DNA of 46,080 nt. Origin: Pilatotrama ljubarskyi (Eukaryota > Basidiomycota > Agaricomycetes > Polyporales > Polyporaceae). The notes under the pieces were generated by a model. That model was not told where the DNA came from. It saw only the letters and a list, made by a program, of their open reading frames with translations, and did no database searches. Made by a program: the position numbers and the translations under genes. Positions 20,939-30,806 of the stretch are shown here, piece after piece (position 1 is the stretch's first letter; each line of letters starts with the position of its first letter). The DNA is taken from positions 51,924 to 98,003 of the forward strand of contig MU277760.1 in assembly GCA_022385805.1 (NCBI GenBank). Direction: 5' to 3'.

Positions 20939-21867
20939 AGCGTGACCAGGATTTTTTGATATGCCGTCTCGAGGCGGAGTAGACGATAAGGCTGAAACGA
21001 CTGCGGGGACCTCCGACTCGGCTGCGCTGTTGAACGCGATGGTATGAGTACTGGCAGTTCTGCCTCGCCATCTGAACGCCTATGGTCTCGTTGTACATCT
21101 GACATCGTCTGTCTGAGGAGCCGCAGTGGAAGTGGCGCGCCTTGGAAAGCGCGAGCGAGTAGCGGCAGGGCATGCCAGCGCTCTGCTTTGTGGGTCCATC
21201 TGTTGCTGGCCTGCCAACCGTGACCCTGGGAACGGAGCGTCCTTGTACCTCTCACGCATGCCGCGAGCACTGGTCCTGGTCCCATCGGAGAACAACAGAC
21301 GACATGTCCTGTGCGGTACTGGCGCCGCTGCTTTGTTCGCTCGTCGAGCTTCTGCCGCGTACGTCGCATTTGTAATGGGCCAATCGCACCGTCTGAAAGT
21401 CAGGGATCCTCTTATTGTTATTGTGGTGGTGTCGGTGGATTGCGCTCGACCTAATCGCCAGACCACGCATATCTCCGATTTTTTGTTAGCTGACGCGCTG
21501 GTATCCGACCAGCAACTTTCCGAACGGGAGTGAATGCCTGACCCCGCCTACGCCTACGCCACATGCCACTAGGGACGGCGACATCTCTTTATCGTCATGT
21601 CACAACGCCACCATTGCTACCATGGTTCGTCTCGGATGGGCGCGCAGGTCTCTCGGCTCTGGTAAATAATCTCTTGTCGAGTCGGGAACGCTGTCACTGC
21701 GGCATGGAACAGCGTCGTTCTCACATCGCGACAATCCCGAGCATTTACTAGTACAAGATGCACCCTTCATGTTCCCGGCGTCCTAGGCAGCATATAAGAG
21801 GCCGGACCCGATGGCCCGCTGCCCACCCCAGAAGCTACCCCGCCCAACTCACAAACATTTGACGAAG
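20939..21867. other. Intergenic region with promoter of MSQ protein B
   Basis: No gene is recognised in this 929-bp stretch. Longer open frames here are arginine-rich with no domain. A TATA-like box lies near the 3' end. Confidence 0.35.
21793..21798 (+). promoter_or_regulatory. TATA-like box of MSQ protein B
   Basis: The sequence catataagag lies 75 bp upstream of the start codon at 21868. Confidence 0.55.
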
Positions 21868-22571
21868 ATGAGCCAGTATAGCCTCTCTACCTGCGACCCT
21901 CTTCAACCCGCGAAGGGTAAGTTCATCCTCGCGTCTTCAGCGCCACTACGAGGCTATATCATACAGCCGACCGTAAGGATGTGCGCCCAACGCCACACAG
22001 TACTGGCTCTGTGAGCACGGTGCTCTTCGAGACAGGGTCCATCGACACCTTCCCGTCTCGCTCTGGCACGGGATCCTCACTGGCCGCCGAGTCCGAGGAT
22101 AACGTTGATAAATTCAATGCGTGGAAAAGCATCCCGCTCACTCCGCGGACCTCGAGCGCGGGCTCGACGGCGGCAGTTGATGGAGAACACGACCCACTGT
22201 TGACACGTTAGTGTGCGCTCTACCGCACTTTGCTGAAACCCCCTGACTTGCAATTCACAGCGACAAAGGGTTCGTTCGCGGGGAAGAGCATGCTGGGTGG
22301 GCCTGTCAACGATACTAGCCCGTGTTCCTCGCGCGCGAGCACCATGGACGAGTCTGCCGCGCTGCTCGTCGACGGAGAAGACGGGCCAGGCTCATCATCT
22401 GGAGGAACCTCTCGCGCGTTTTCGGTGAGACGTGCAAAGAAGAGACCATCGCCTCTTGCTGCACCTTCGTGCACTGCCGCTGTGGCGAACGCAGAGACAC
22501 CAATGCCGACGCCGACGACGCCCTCAGCGTTGGCCCGCGCTTTTGGGGCGCTGGTCAAGTCCATTCTGTAG
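21868..22571 (+). CDS. Soluble MSQ-family protein B (199 aa), ends at the predicted start of TM1
   Basis: The family is unrecognised. Three exons (21868-21916, 21967-22206, 22261-22571; 49, 240 and 311 nt) give 199 aa. It begins MSQYSLSTCDPLQ and is Ser/Thr/Pro-rich with acidic patches and no hydrophobic helix. The intron positions and phases are the same as in the minus-strand gene at 16632-17335, and the third exons align. The C-terminus, PSALARAFGALVKSIL, resembles the segment just before the first membrane helix of the 30810 gene (TGHALRRAFTNLVWSVRM). The protein therefore looks like the cytosolic half of a membrane-family member that stops where the membrane domain should begin. The function is unknown. 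Confidence 0.7.
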
Positions 22572-22810
22572 TTTCCCATGTAATGCGTGTATGATCCTTA
22601 AATGAGATATTCCGCGCTACGTTCTTCAAGTAAAGACCCTCTCTGATTGTGAACCTTGATCGCGATTCCAACGCCTAACATGAAGTACCACATCATAGCG
22701 GTGCTGCTCGGAGTCGTCGTCTCTGTTTATCAGTCGTCTCAAACGCGCAATCCGATTGAACAGTCTACCAGCCTATATGCCTACAGACAAGCTCACGGAC
22801 GACGGCCGGA
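22572..22810. other. Convergent intergenic spacer
   Basis: This short spacer lies between the 3' ends of MSQ protein B and membrane protein 1. Nothing is recognised in it. Confidence 0.3.
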
Positions 22811-23422
22811 CTACTCCCTATCCCACTGGAGACAACAAGATTCCATGGCGAACGCGAATCCGGCGAGTGCACCGAACACTCCCACCAGAATGGCGAGCGG
22901 CATGAAGGCCCAGCCGCACAGCTGGAACGCGTGCGCGATGTCGAACCCAGCGGGGACCGCACGAGGCAGCACGGCGGCGCCGACAGCGAAAGGAAAGGGA
23001 CAGAGCAGCAAGCCGACCGCGAAGCGAAGCGTCCATATGACACGGACGTGTTTCTCGCCGATGAGGTATCCGCAGAATGCGACGATCGGGACGGCCGTCG
23101 CGCACTGGATGAGGGCACCGAGGTATGCGAGCGAGACGATGACGCCCCGGTTGAGGGACGAGTAGGGCTGCATGTCGGAAAGGAAGACCCAGTGGCTGAG
23201 CATGATCGCGCACGCGTTGAGAGTTGCGGAGGCGACTGTGCATCCGAGGATGAGGCCGAGGCCGATGCTGATGCCGAGCAAGAGCTTCTCTGCTGCACTG
23301 CGGCGGTGTTCCTGGCCCCTGGCCTTGGAAGGGGAAGGAAACTCGTCAACTTCGAGGGTTGTGTCGGAAAGCGCGTCGTCCTGGGGGACAAGCTCGTAGG
23401 TGAAGCGAGGGAGACGAGGCAT
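22811..23422 (-). CDS. Four-helix membrane protein, family member 1 (203 aa)
   Basis: This is an unrecognised integral membrane protein read as a single exon. A hydrophilic, acidic N-terminus of about 44 residues (MPRLPRFTYELVPQDD...) precedes four hydrophobic segments, at roughly residues 46-68, 93-121, 131-152 and 165-190. There is no signal peptide. The third and fourth segments contain the local family signature, here FAVGAAVLPRAVP then DIAHAFQLCGWAFMP: a Gly-x-Ala turn, a Pro or charged loop and a Gly before helix 4. The same pattern appears in the genes at 24607, 28478 and 30810 and in the fragment at 20311. It is divergent from the 24607 gene. The membrane topology and its target membrane are inference only. 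Confidence 0.75.
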   Translation of the reverse strand: MPRLPRFTYELVPQDDALSDTTLEVDEFPSPSKARGQEHRRSAAEKLLLGISIGLGLILGCTVASATLNACAIMLSHWVFLSDMQPYSSLNRGVIVSLAYLGALIQCATAVPIVAFCGYLIGEKHVRVIWTLRFAVGLLLCPFPFAVGAAVLPRAVPAGFDIAHAFQLCGWAFMPLAILVGVFGALAGFAFAMESCCLQWDRE

Positions 23423-24606
23423 GGCGCCGGTGGGAGGAACTCAGTGGCGCGGGATGCGAGCGAGTTTCGAGTCTGAGAAGATCATGTAGGCTTGGTGAGA
23501 CTTTAAGTTTCAACAAGAGGCTGACATTGAGACTACGTACAGGTTGTGATGAGAGTGCTCTTCAGGCTAGGCGAATTGTCGATAGCCATCATAGCGAAGC
23601 TCGCCTTTATAGAGGCGTACGGGTAGGGCCAGGACGCAAGACGACCAAGCAGGCACGTCAGGCCAAAGCGAGCGTTGGTGCGCTTCGTGCTGTGAGGCGT
23701 CGCATGGAGAGAGAGGTCCAAAATAGCCGATAGTAGTAATCTTAATTGCGGCGGAGGCGGTACTTACGTCGTCGGCGCAGGGACCGAGGCGTACCAGTTG
23801 TATACTGGGTTTTGTAGAAGCCGGGTCGGCTCCGCGTGCATGGTGAATGTCCAGTCCCGAGTGTTGAGCTGTCGAGGTGGCCCGACCAGAGAGTCGAAGC
23901 CTACGGCACTCCTGGACGCGTGGAGGCGAGAACGACACGATGTGCCAGCGCTTACGAGCCCGAAGCTCGAGAGTAGGCGCCCCTCCACTTGCACTCCTTC
24001 GATCCAGACTGCTCTTACTGTACGACTGGCTGAGCAGATGTGTGCTGGTTCTGTAAATAGTTCGACATACAAGCCGCCCGCCACGCACGCTCAGAAGCAC
24101 TGCTTCAGTTAACCCTCGCGCTTCAGCGTCCTTGTCTTCGTGCATCGCCTGGACCAGCTTCGCTATGTCCTGCTGTTGCGAGTCTTCCCCGGAGTTCGGT
24201 TCTGCGAACTATACTGTGTTCTTGCTGATGCCGCTCACATGGCCCAGTTTGTGCTGGTGCAGTGTGACATGCGCCTCTGACATTCCGTGTGAAGACGCCT
24301 ACGCAGGTCATATTGTTCTAAGTCTAAGTTGCCTCGCCCTCTGGGACCCTGGCTGACCTTTTCTTGTATGGCCGCATAGACCGCCTACAGGACAAGAAAG
24401 CTGTCGTCGCGGTGTCCCCCTATCCGCGGGTCCTGCGATTCTAGCACCGCCCTCGTATGCTCAGACGGCACGCCTTGTCCCTCCTCGTCCGTTATATACG
24501 GCCTGAGGTTCGCGGCGGTAGCAAACCTAAGAATTTCCATCCCACCCCCGCTATACTCTCAGCTATCCACTCAGAAAGCGCCCCCTCGCACTCAGCCCAA
24601 CAGAAC
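23423..24606. other. Divergent intergenic region (two promoters)
   Basis: This 1.18-kb region lies between the divergent starts at 23422 and 24607. TATA-like boxes face both ways: ctataaagg on the minus strand near 23605-23613, and gttatatacg on the plus strand at 24493-24498. The open frames in the middle (23.57-24.15 kb) show no domain, so I do not call a gene. Confidence 0.4.
24493..24498 (+). promoter_or_regulatory. TATA-like box of the split membrane-protein gene
   Basis: gttatatacg lies about 110 bp upstream of the ATG at 24607. Confidence 0.45.
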
Positions 24607-24712
24607 ATGTCGCCGAACGCTCAATACCACCCCCAACCGGAGTCGTTACCCTTGACAAAAGATGATCTATCCATCTCGTCACCCCGCTCGCCTCACTGGC
24701 CACAACCCATCT

Positions 24713-24960
24713 CACTGTGGGTAGGATATACAGTGAAATTCACTGTTTACTACAGTACCCGATTAGTTGTCCTGAACAGTGAATGTAACTGTTACACAGA
24801 TAGGTGTAAGGATCATATGCAACAGTGATTCCTCTCGAAGCCATCGTTCTGCACAGTGATTGCTCTGGAAGTCATTGTTCCACACAGTGAACTGTGCCAA
24901 AATTTCAATGATTTTCACTGTCTTCGGCGAGGGAACAGTGAAAAGTATTGTTCAAGTAGC
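24713..24960. repeat. Left subterminal repeat region
   Basis: About nine CAGTG/CACTG cores occur in some 250 bp, most of them as ACAGTGA or TCACTGT, in both orientations. Such clusters are typical binding sites for a transposon-encoded protein. Confidence 0.75.
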
Positions 24961-25720
24961 TGTGACTTTCCGGGGTCCTTCCCCTTTGGGATCAGCTTTC
25001 TTGCTCGAAATATCATACAAAACAATTTACAGATATTCAAACGGAATATACAGCAGTATATACATGGCAGGGCGAACCATGCGAAGCCGGAGGTTTAGGC
25101 AGAAGAACAGAGTGATGAGCGACGACTCACCGTCGCTCAACCCACCACTGGCCCCCGACTCAGCCACTTGCCGCGCCTCTCGCACCCGCCAGGCCACGAA
25201 GTGCGCGAAGTGATCATTTAGCGTGCGCACCTTCACTCTGACTTCTGCCACATCGCGGAACGAGCGCACCCACACAAACATCCTGCTTACGCCCTTTGAG
25301 CGCCTGTCTCGTCAGTGCCAGCCTTTTCCTCGGCCGAACGAGCAACACTCACCAAACGTACGAGCTTGTGTAGCGCTGCTCGTATGGTGCGAGGCCCTCG
25401 CGCTGTGGTGCCGGCATGCCAACTGACCTGAAGCTCCCATAACGCAACCAACATCAACGAGCGCGGCGAGGCGGGCTGGCCAATGCAGCACTCACCGTGT
25501 CTAGAGCTCCCGTGAGATTCCTACATGTACATACCTTGTCAGCTGAGTCCAGCCATGCCCACTCCGATGATGCCCCGACGGGCCCTAGTGCGAGTCAGGG
25601 CGATGGACTTCCCGGAGCCTGCTCGTTGCCGCGCTAGGTGAGATGTGGTGCCAATGGCGGCGAGTGAGCAGTCAGAGGGGTTGGGCACAGTAGAACACAA
25701 CTCGACAGAGGGTTTAAGGC

Positions 25721-25870
25721 GCATATAAGCAGTCCAAGGTCGCGAGAATGGCTGCGCGGGGGACAGCGAGAGCTAGACGGAGGGGCTCGTGGTGGTTGCG
25801 GTGCAAGAGCGAGAAGTGTTCGATGACGTCTGACATGAAGCGGAGTTCGAAAGGGAGAGCACTTCCCAAA
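25721..25870 (-). other. Coding-like fragment inside the 2.3-kb transposon
   Basis: The minus strand reads LPFELRFMSDVIEHFSLL, then LALAVPRAAILATLDCLYAP, then a stop. This protein-like frame has no recognised domain. Further minus-strand fragments follow toward 25030 (MFVWVRSFRDVAEVRVKVRT). They could be a captured host gene piece or the eroded end of a transposon protein. Confidence 0.3.
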
Positions 25871-25889
25871 GCGGTCAGCTTGGGCGCTT

Positions 25890-26240
25890 AGTACTTAAGA
25901 AAACGAAGGGTTTGGCAGGCTTCGAGTACACGCCCAGACGACCCAGGTATCGATCCGGTATCTGGTCGGATTTCATCGAGCCGATCCGTGCCAGACACCC
26001 GGCTGATGCAGAGCAGACATCTGTCCAATGTCTGCCCGCGGGGGTCGGCTCGATATTTGATTCCCGCCAACGGGTCAATATATAGCGCCGGGCATTGGTG
26101 CGGTGTGCGCCAGATATCCGGCTGGTATCTCGCTTTACGTACGATCGCTTGAAAAAGAAAAGCACGTTGAGGACTCGAACCCAGCTTGAAAGAGCCTGTG
26201 CGCCACCCTTTGACCGCTGCACCATCAGAGCTTTTGAGGT
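25890..26240 (-). mobile_element. tRNA-derived SINE-like sequence, copy 1
   Basis: On the minus strand an A-box-like TGATGGTGCAGCGGTC is followed about 40 bases later by GGGTTCGAGTCC, a perfect B box, and then a T-rich stretch. The downstream body is rich in agatatct/agacatct words and runs to about 25890. The cloverleaf is not intact, so this is not a tRNA gene. Confidence 0.6.
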
Positions 26241-26513
26241 CTAGAATATAATACATAGACTATATAGAGCTTAATAAGCCCACACTTCACAAAAATCCTA
26301 AGTCCGGGTCCCATGGTGCACACCCTTCATAGCATTGGTGCTCCTACCATTCATTGCACTGGGAGACTTCAGCTACATCCCTTGCAAATCAAACCCTCAC
26401 AGCTGTACTATATAACATAACCTGAGCACTACAAATGGTGGAATGACCTGGATAACCCCAGTACCAACATGGGAAGAACACGCTATATAGCTAAAGCATA
26501 TTTACGCAGAAAG

Positions 26514-26775
26514 CCCTCATGGCTCAGTGGTTCCGCGCCCGTGCTCTGATCATGGGTCTGCTGGTTCGAATCATTGATTGTGCTTTTTTGAGAGTCCCAC
26601 GTAATCCCAGATATCTGCCCGACATCTGGCACAGGATGGTCGGGTGTTTGGCATCAGACATCTGTCGGTAAACGCGCGAGAGTCAACGGTCCGGTATTAG
26701 TCACACACCCAACCGGTGTCTTGGATTTCAGATACCGGTCCGACATCTGGCTCGCCCCAGCGTGTAGGCTTCGAG
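26514..26775 (+). mobile_element. tRNA-derived SINE-like sequence, copy 2
   Basis: On the plus strand ATGGCTCAGTGGTTCC (A box) and GGTTCGAATCA (B box) flank an anticodon-like arm CCGTG-ctctgat-CATGG with a 7-base loop. T6 follows at about 26583. The T stem does not pair, so it is not a functional tRNA. The body repeats the agatatctg...cgacatctgg words of copy 1. The two copies point away from each other. Confidence 0.6.
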
Positions 26776-26829
26776 CGGCGTGGAACCGAGCAACGTTACA
26801 AACATTGAAGAAGAGTGGGGCGTAATCGG

Positions 26830-27019
26830 ACAGCTAAAATCAGTGTTTAAGAATCAATGTATACAACGATAGGCTAGAACACATTGAATAGTCAATGTAA
26901 TGAACATTGATTCCGATAAACAATGCAATTCACTGCGTGAATTTTCAGTATTTCGGACATTGAATCCTGGCATCTACTGTGCGAAACAGTGCTTTTCACT
27001 GTATATCGGATCCACAGTG
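26830..27019. repeat. Right subterminal repeat region
   Basis: About five CAGTG/CACTG cores and about seven CATTG/CAATG variants occur in 190 bp. The variant form dominates the inner part and also appears near the inner edge of the left region. Confidence 0.7.
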
Positions 27020-27556
27020 ATCTCCGCTCAATCCAAATCTCATATACTTCTACGCGCAGCCCCCCGTCGGATTCTGCGCGAATTGCTCATCGGGCTAGCC
27101 CTCACTCTATGGTGCACATTCCTCTCCGTCATCGCCGCATACATCTTCGGCGCCTTCGGCGTCGAGACGCTACGACACTCGCACCCTGCGTATGTCCACG
27201 TCTTCACTACCAGCGGCAGCGTCGTCCTCCTCCTTAGATGCACCGTCATCTCCGCTGCGCTCGGGTTTGGCGCGCACGCCCTTTGGACGTTTACGCATCT
27301 GCGCGAGCCCGTCGAGCTGGGCGGCAGATTCGGAGGCCATCCGCTCGCGCCGCTCGTCAGCCTGCTCGCTCTCGTCGCGGGCGGGTTCGGGCCCGCGGTG
27401 GGCATCGCACTCTATCCCAACCATCTCGTTCCGCTCGGGTACACGGCCGCCTTCGCTTTGAAAGCGTACGGCGTCGGCCTGGGTGTTGTCGTAGGAGCCG
27501 TGACGTTCGTGGGCGGTATCATCTACCTTGGTGGATTGGTCTGTGGTACCAGATGA

Positions 27557-28477
27557 GGAGCAGCAGTGTTGTCGCAGCGATTTGTTACTATTCCTCCATC
27601 TCCTACTTGTTTTCAGAATCCATAGGTACTGTAGATGCTCTGGCGTTGTGCTTGCATATCTCACACCGTCTGAGTCGCATATGTTTGACACGCGACTGCC
27701 GCCGTGAACTGCGTTTAGGCGCTTGCACGGCACTGCGCCGTGGACGTTCTGAACGGTGGCGTCTTCAGCGAATCCGAGCCTTCATCCTGACCACCACCAC
27801 CACCATTTGACAGTGCCTTACCATGCCTCAGCTGCACGATGGAACACAGCGTAGTTGTGCCACTGGCATACCCTCTTCACATAACTGATCTTCTAGGCTC
27901 TCGCCACCGACCACTCCTGGTATATATATGCCATGCGCGAGTCGCGAATGTCGGACTACTCCCGGTCTGCAGATCATTTGCGTTCGCCGGTGCACCGGAA
28001 AGCTCTCAGACGACTGTCCATCGCCTCGAGAGTGATCGTGAGTTTCAAGACGATCAGCCTCAGCGAATGTCACGGTAATTCTTGCATGGTTGTGGATTCA
28101 CTCTTGACGCTGACTCGGTTTGTTGTAAGTGTCGTCAGGAGAATCCGCGGCCGCGTGGCGAAGTGGGTGCTGCATCGCTATGAATGAAAATTCTATAACT
28201 GGCTTATTGCTATTCTGTGCCGGGCTTTCTGGCAGCCGCCGTGGTGCATCTGTTATCTCCTTATTGAGTACATTCTGTTCTTCTGTCTGCGCTATCTCAA
28301 TGACATCCCCTAGGGACGACTAGTCCGGGAGTCTCTTATGTATGTAAGAATGTTCTGTCGCTTCAATCTTGTCCGCCGGTATATAAGGATGAGGTTCTGC
28401 GGGAGATGGTCCCTCCAGTGAACCCCTCACCGAGGTTCACTCCAGCGTAGGCCGTGCCTCAGTCAAGTACAACTCAG
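27557..28477. other. Intergenic region with promoter of membrane protein 3
   Basis: No gene is recognised. The frames near 27830-28330 are short and domainless. A TATA-like box lies at 28380-28388. Confidence 0.35.
28380..28388 (+). promoter_or_regulatory. TATA-like box of membrane protein 3
   Basis: tatataagg lies about 98 bp upstream of the ATG at 28478. Confidence 0.55.
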
Positions 28478-29170
28478 ATGCCACCCCTGGGACGTACTCT
28501 CGGACAGGAAGAGTAAGTCATCTTAGTCAATATGTACTTCGCGCTCGCAAGAAACTGAACTCCTGGTAGGGTCGTGATACCTTTGGAACCGGTCCACCAC
28601 TGGCACGAGCGGCGTCCTGTGGCGTCGTTTTCTAGTCGTGAGACATTTGACCAGACGGACGGCGAGTCCCTCGTCTCCCAGGAGCGATGCAGCCTGACGC
28701 TCGCCGTCTGGCTTCCGCTTTCTGCCGCGTCGGGATGGGTCTTGTGCGTCGCCCCTTCCGTACTCTTCCCCAACCTGGGAATTTGGATCATTCGGAGTGA
28801 CATGGCTTCGCATCGAGCATTTCTGGATGGGCCGTTGCTTCCCGCCGCGATGCTTGGGAGTCTCGTAGTCGGGTCTCCTGTCGGGCTTGCATGGTACGGG
28901 CTCTACCGTTACCTGAGCCAGGGATGGAACGATTCTCGCGTCGTGCGCCGTTGGCGGTTGAGACTCCTATCCGTCATATACGTAGTGCAGTGCTCTATCT
29001 TTGGGTTCGTCTCTTTTGTTACCGGGACTGCACTTGTACAGATGTACGACTCGCTTCCGGGAGGCATGACCCTCGGGAATGCCTCGCTGCTCTTCGTCTA
29101 CGGTGGTGTGGTTTTGGTACCCGCTTGGTGCGTGGTGATCGCTGTAGCCTACGTAGTTATCGCTCCGTAG
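28478..29170 (+). CDS. Four-helix membrane protein, family member 3 (211 aa)
   Basis: This is an unrecognised integral membrane protein. A 35-nt first exon (MPPLGRTLGQE) is joined across a 57-bp intron (28513-28569) to a 601-nt second exon, giving 211 aa. The hydrophilic N-terminus (about 45 residues, with HHWHERRPV) is followed by four hydrophobic stretches near residues 50-78, 95-118, 133-155 and 172-205. The family signature is recognisable as FVTGTALVQMYDSLPGG, then FVYGGVVLVPAW. A tiny first exon followed by an intron is shared with the soluble paralogs, which supports common descent. The role is unknown. Confidence 0.7.
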
Positions 29171-30638
29171 ATCTGCGAGTACATGGGCCTGTCCTAGTCC
29201 AAATGTACCGCGAGTCTGTAGATGGCAGTGTTCCGTCGCCGGGGTGGGTCCCAGGTGTCAGGGATGGGGGTGAGGATGCCGGTGTTCAGGTGGCGCATTG
29301 TAATGCTCATATGTTGAACATTTCGGTGCAGGTAGTTGGACGTGAGGCACAGTAATACTACCCGATTGAGCAAACGACAAAAGACGTTCAAGCCGCGGTT
29401 TTGAGGTTTGAGGACCTACTGGTAGCGGTCCAGCAGGCCGTCAGCAACGTGTTGTCCTAGGTCAATATAAATGTTATACTGGCCGTATTTGCGAGTATAG
29501 CGTCCTGTGTGGATTGACCGGAAAGTGGTGCGCAAATTGACTCGCCACATGCGGAGCCCCACCACCAGGCGCGAGGAAGGAGAGCTGTCGTCGTAATGAC
29601 GGCCACAACTGCGCACGGAGGGCTAGTCGCGCTTGTCTGGGGCGCCGTGCTTCTGCGCATGGCAGGTGCTGCGATGCCGGGATCGGAGGTGTCGTGCTGT
29701 TGGGTATGGGTGGGCAAGGCGCGGTGGCGTTCATAGTCTCGGAATATGCTGGCGGCATCCTGCTTTGGTATAAGATCTTTGTCAACCAGGCATGTAAACG
29801 TGAAGTTTTATCTAGTCCTAGAGTAGTATGATGCCGCAGTACAGCTACGATCTTGTGCTCTATCTGCGATCCAAGGACTGTGGATACATCGACGCGCCGG
29901 CGTTGTCCCGGAGTAGGTGTCCTGACAGAGGCTGTCCGTGGAGAGAAATAAAAGAGAGTATGACAGCCAGAACACCTGAAGATGGCGAACATGGTCATGG
30001 TATGAGACGGAGAACCTCGAGGCGTTGTCGACTGCAGCGCCCGAACTACGTGACCTGCCTTATATAGAACGACCGGCATCGTGCGGGCAAGTACACGCCA
30101 GGAGCACCGTGCGTCCCACATTCCGTCATTCCTTTGTCTTTCCAATGTCTTTTGTTCCCCTTGTCTCAGCGTAGGGAGGCAAGAAAGTGTCAAGCTCACC
30201 ACCAGATAGAGCGCTGCCCGTTATGGTGCCTCGTGCCCTCCTGGTCGCGGCAGAGGTAAGGTGAGTATTGTCTGACATCGGCCTTGACAACTAAGTGCGC
30301 CCTCCCGCCAGTGTCCTCGTCGTTCCTAGGGCTGACCTGATTGAATAGGATCGCCATGAAGTAGGCTGTGCTTTCATCGAGATTGCTGATAATCGACATC
30401 GCTCGGGCCCTCGGAGAACGCATGGTACGCTCACCCGACTCTAGCGGGCGTCGCCATGCTCTGCTTCACCGCCTCGCCGCCCTCGCGGCTGCGCGAGCTT
30501 CTTCAGTTCAAAGAATATGCTTAGCCTAGCTGCTTTTGTGTGCGTCTCTCTGGCATCCTCAGCGCCGCGTCCTTTGGTCTGGCCTCGTGTTCATCCTATC
30601 AGTCCTGCTACGTCTCGAGGCTGTGCGGCCGCGCTGGT

Positions 30639-30646
30639 TATATAAG
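30639..30646 (+). promoter_or_regulatory. TATA box of membrane protein 4
   Basis: ggttatataagagc lies about 165 bp upstream of the ATG at 30810. It is one of the clearest TATA boxes in the window. Confidence 0.6.
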
Positions 30647-30749
30647 AGCGGATGCTGCAGACGATGAGAGCCGGGACCGCCTCAAGCATCGTTCCTTCTC
30701 TCTTCGTTCGCTCTCAAATCCTCTTCTACACACTAAATCTCAACAACCC

Positions 30750-30806
30750 CCTACCTCCTCAACAAACCCCTGCCTCCTCAACAAACCCCTACCTCCTCAA
30801 CAAACC
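30750..30806 (+). repeat. 19-bp leader repeat, three tandem units
   Basis: The unit CCTACCTCCTCAACAAACC occurs three times in a row (one base differs in the middle unit) and ends three bases before the ATG at 30810. It would be transcribed as a CU/A-rich 5' leader. Confidence 0.9.

Larger units (their letters stand above)
24713..27019. mobile_element. 2307-bp non-autonomous DNA transposon, CACTG...CAGTG termini, ATCT target duplication
   Basis: The left end reads CACTGTGGGTAGGATATACA, then GTGAAATTCACTGTTT. The reverse complement of the right end reads CACTGTGGATCCGATATACA, then GTGAAAAGCACTGTTT. That is about 36 bp of inverted repeat with a few mismatches. Both ends are flanked by ATCT (24709-24712 and 27020-27023). 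Subterminal regions carry many CAGTG/CACTG cores. No transposase is recognisable, so it should need a partner element. The CACTG ends and subterminal repeats recall CACTA/EnSpm elements, but those usually make 2-3 bp duplications, so the superfamily stays open (KDZ-type elements are another option). It contains two SINE-like sequences. Confidence 0.88.
24607..27556 (+). pseudogene. Four-helix membrane protein gene, family member 2, split by a 2.3-kb transposon
   Basis: The 5' part (24607-24712) encodes a hydrophilic N-terminus beginning MSPNAQYHPQPESL. The 3' part (27024-27556) encodes SAQSKSHILL followed by four hydrophobic segments and ends GGLVCGTR. Between them is a 2307-bp insertion with inverted termini and a duplicated ATCT. 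The two parts and one ATCT copy total 639 nt, so the uninterrupted gene would have been a single 212-aa frame. The family signature is present (FGPAVGIALYPNHLVPLGYTA). With no splice sites at the transposon ends and stops inside it, the present allele should not make the full protein. The lack of other lesions in either half suggests a recent insertion. Confidence 0.8.

Noticed and set aside
23567..24145. Minus-strand frame of 192 codons as a gene
   Set aside because: It has no domain and mixed low-information composition, and it lies in the divergent promoter region. An overlapping frame on the other strand is equally long.
26190..26580. Two sequences with A and B boxes as possible tRNA genes
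   Set aside because: The T stem and acceptor stem do not pair in either. They lie inside a transposon and have long shared tails, so SINE-like is the better call.
24713..27019. The 2.3-kb insertion as a long intron of the membrane-protein gene
   Set aside because: Its ends are CACTG...CAGTG with a 4-bp duplication and no GT-AG junction at the frame boundary. Introns elsewhere in the window are mostly 45-95 bp.
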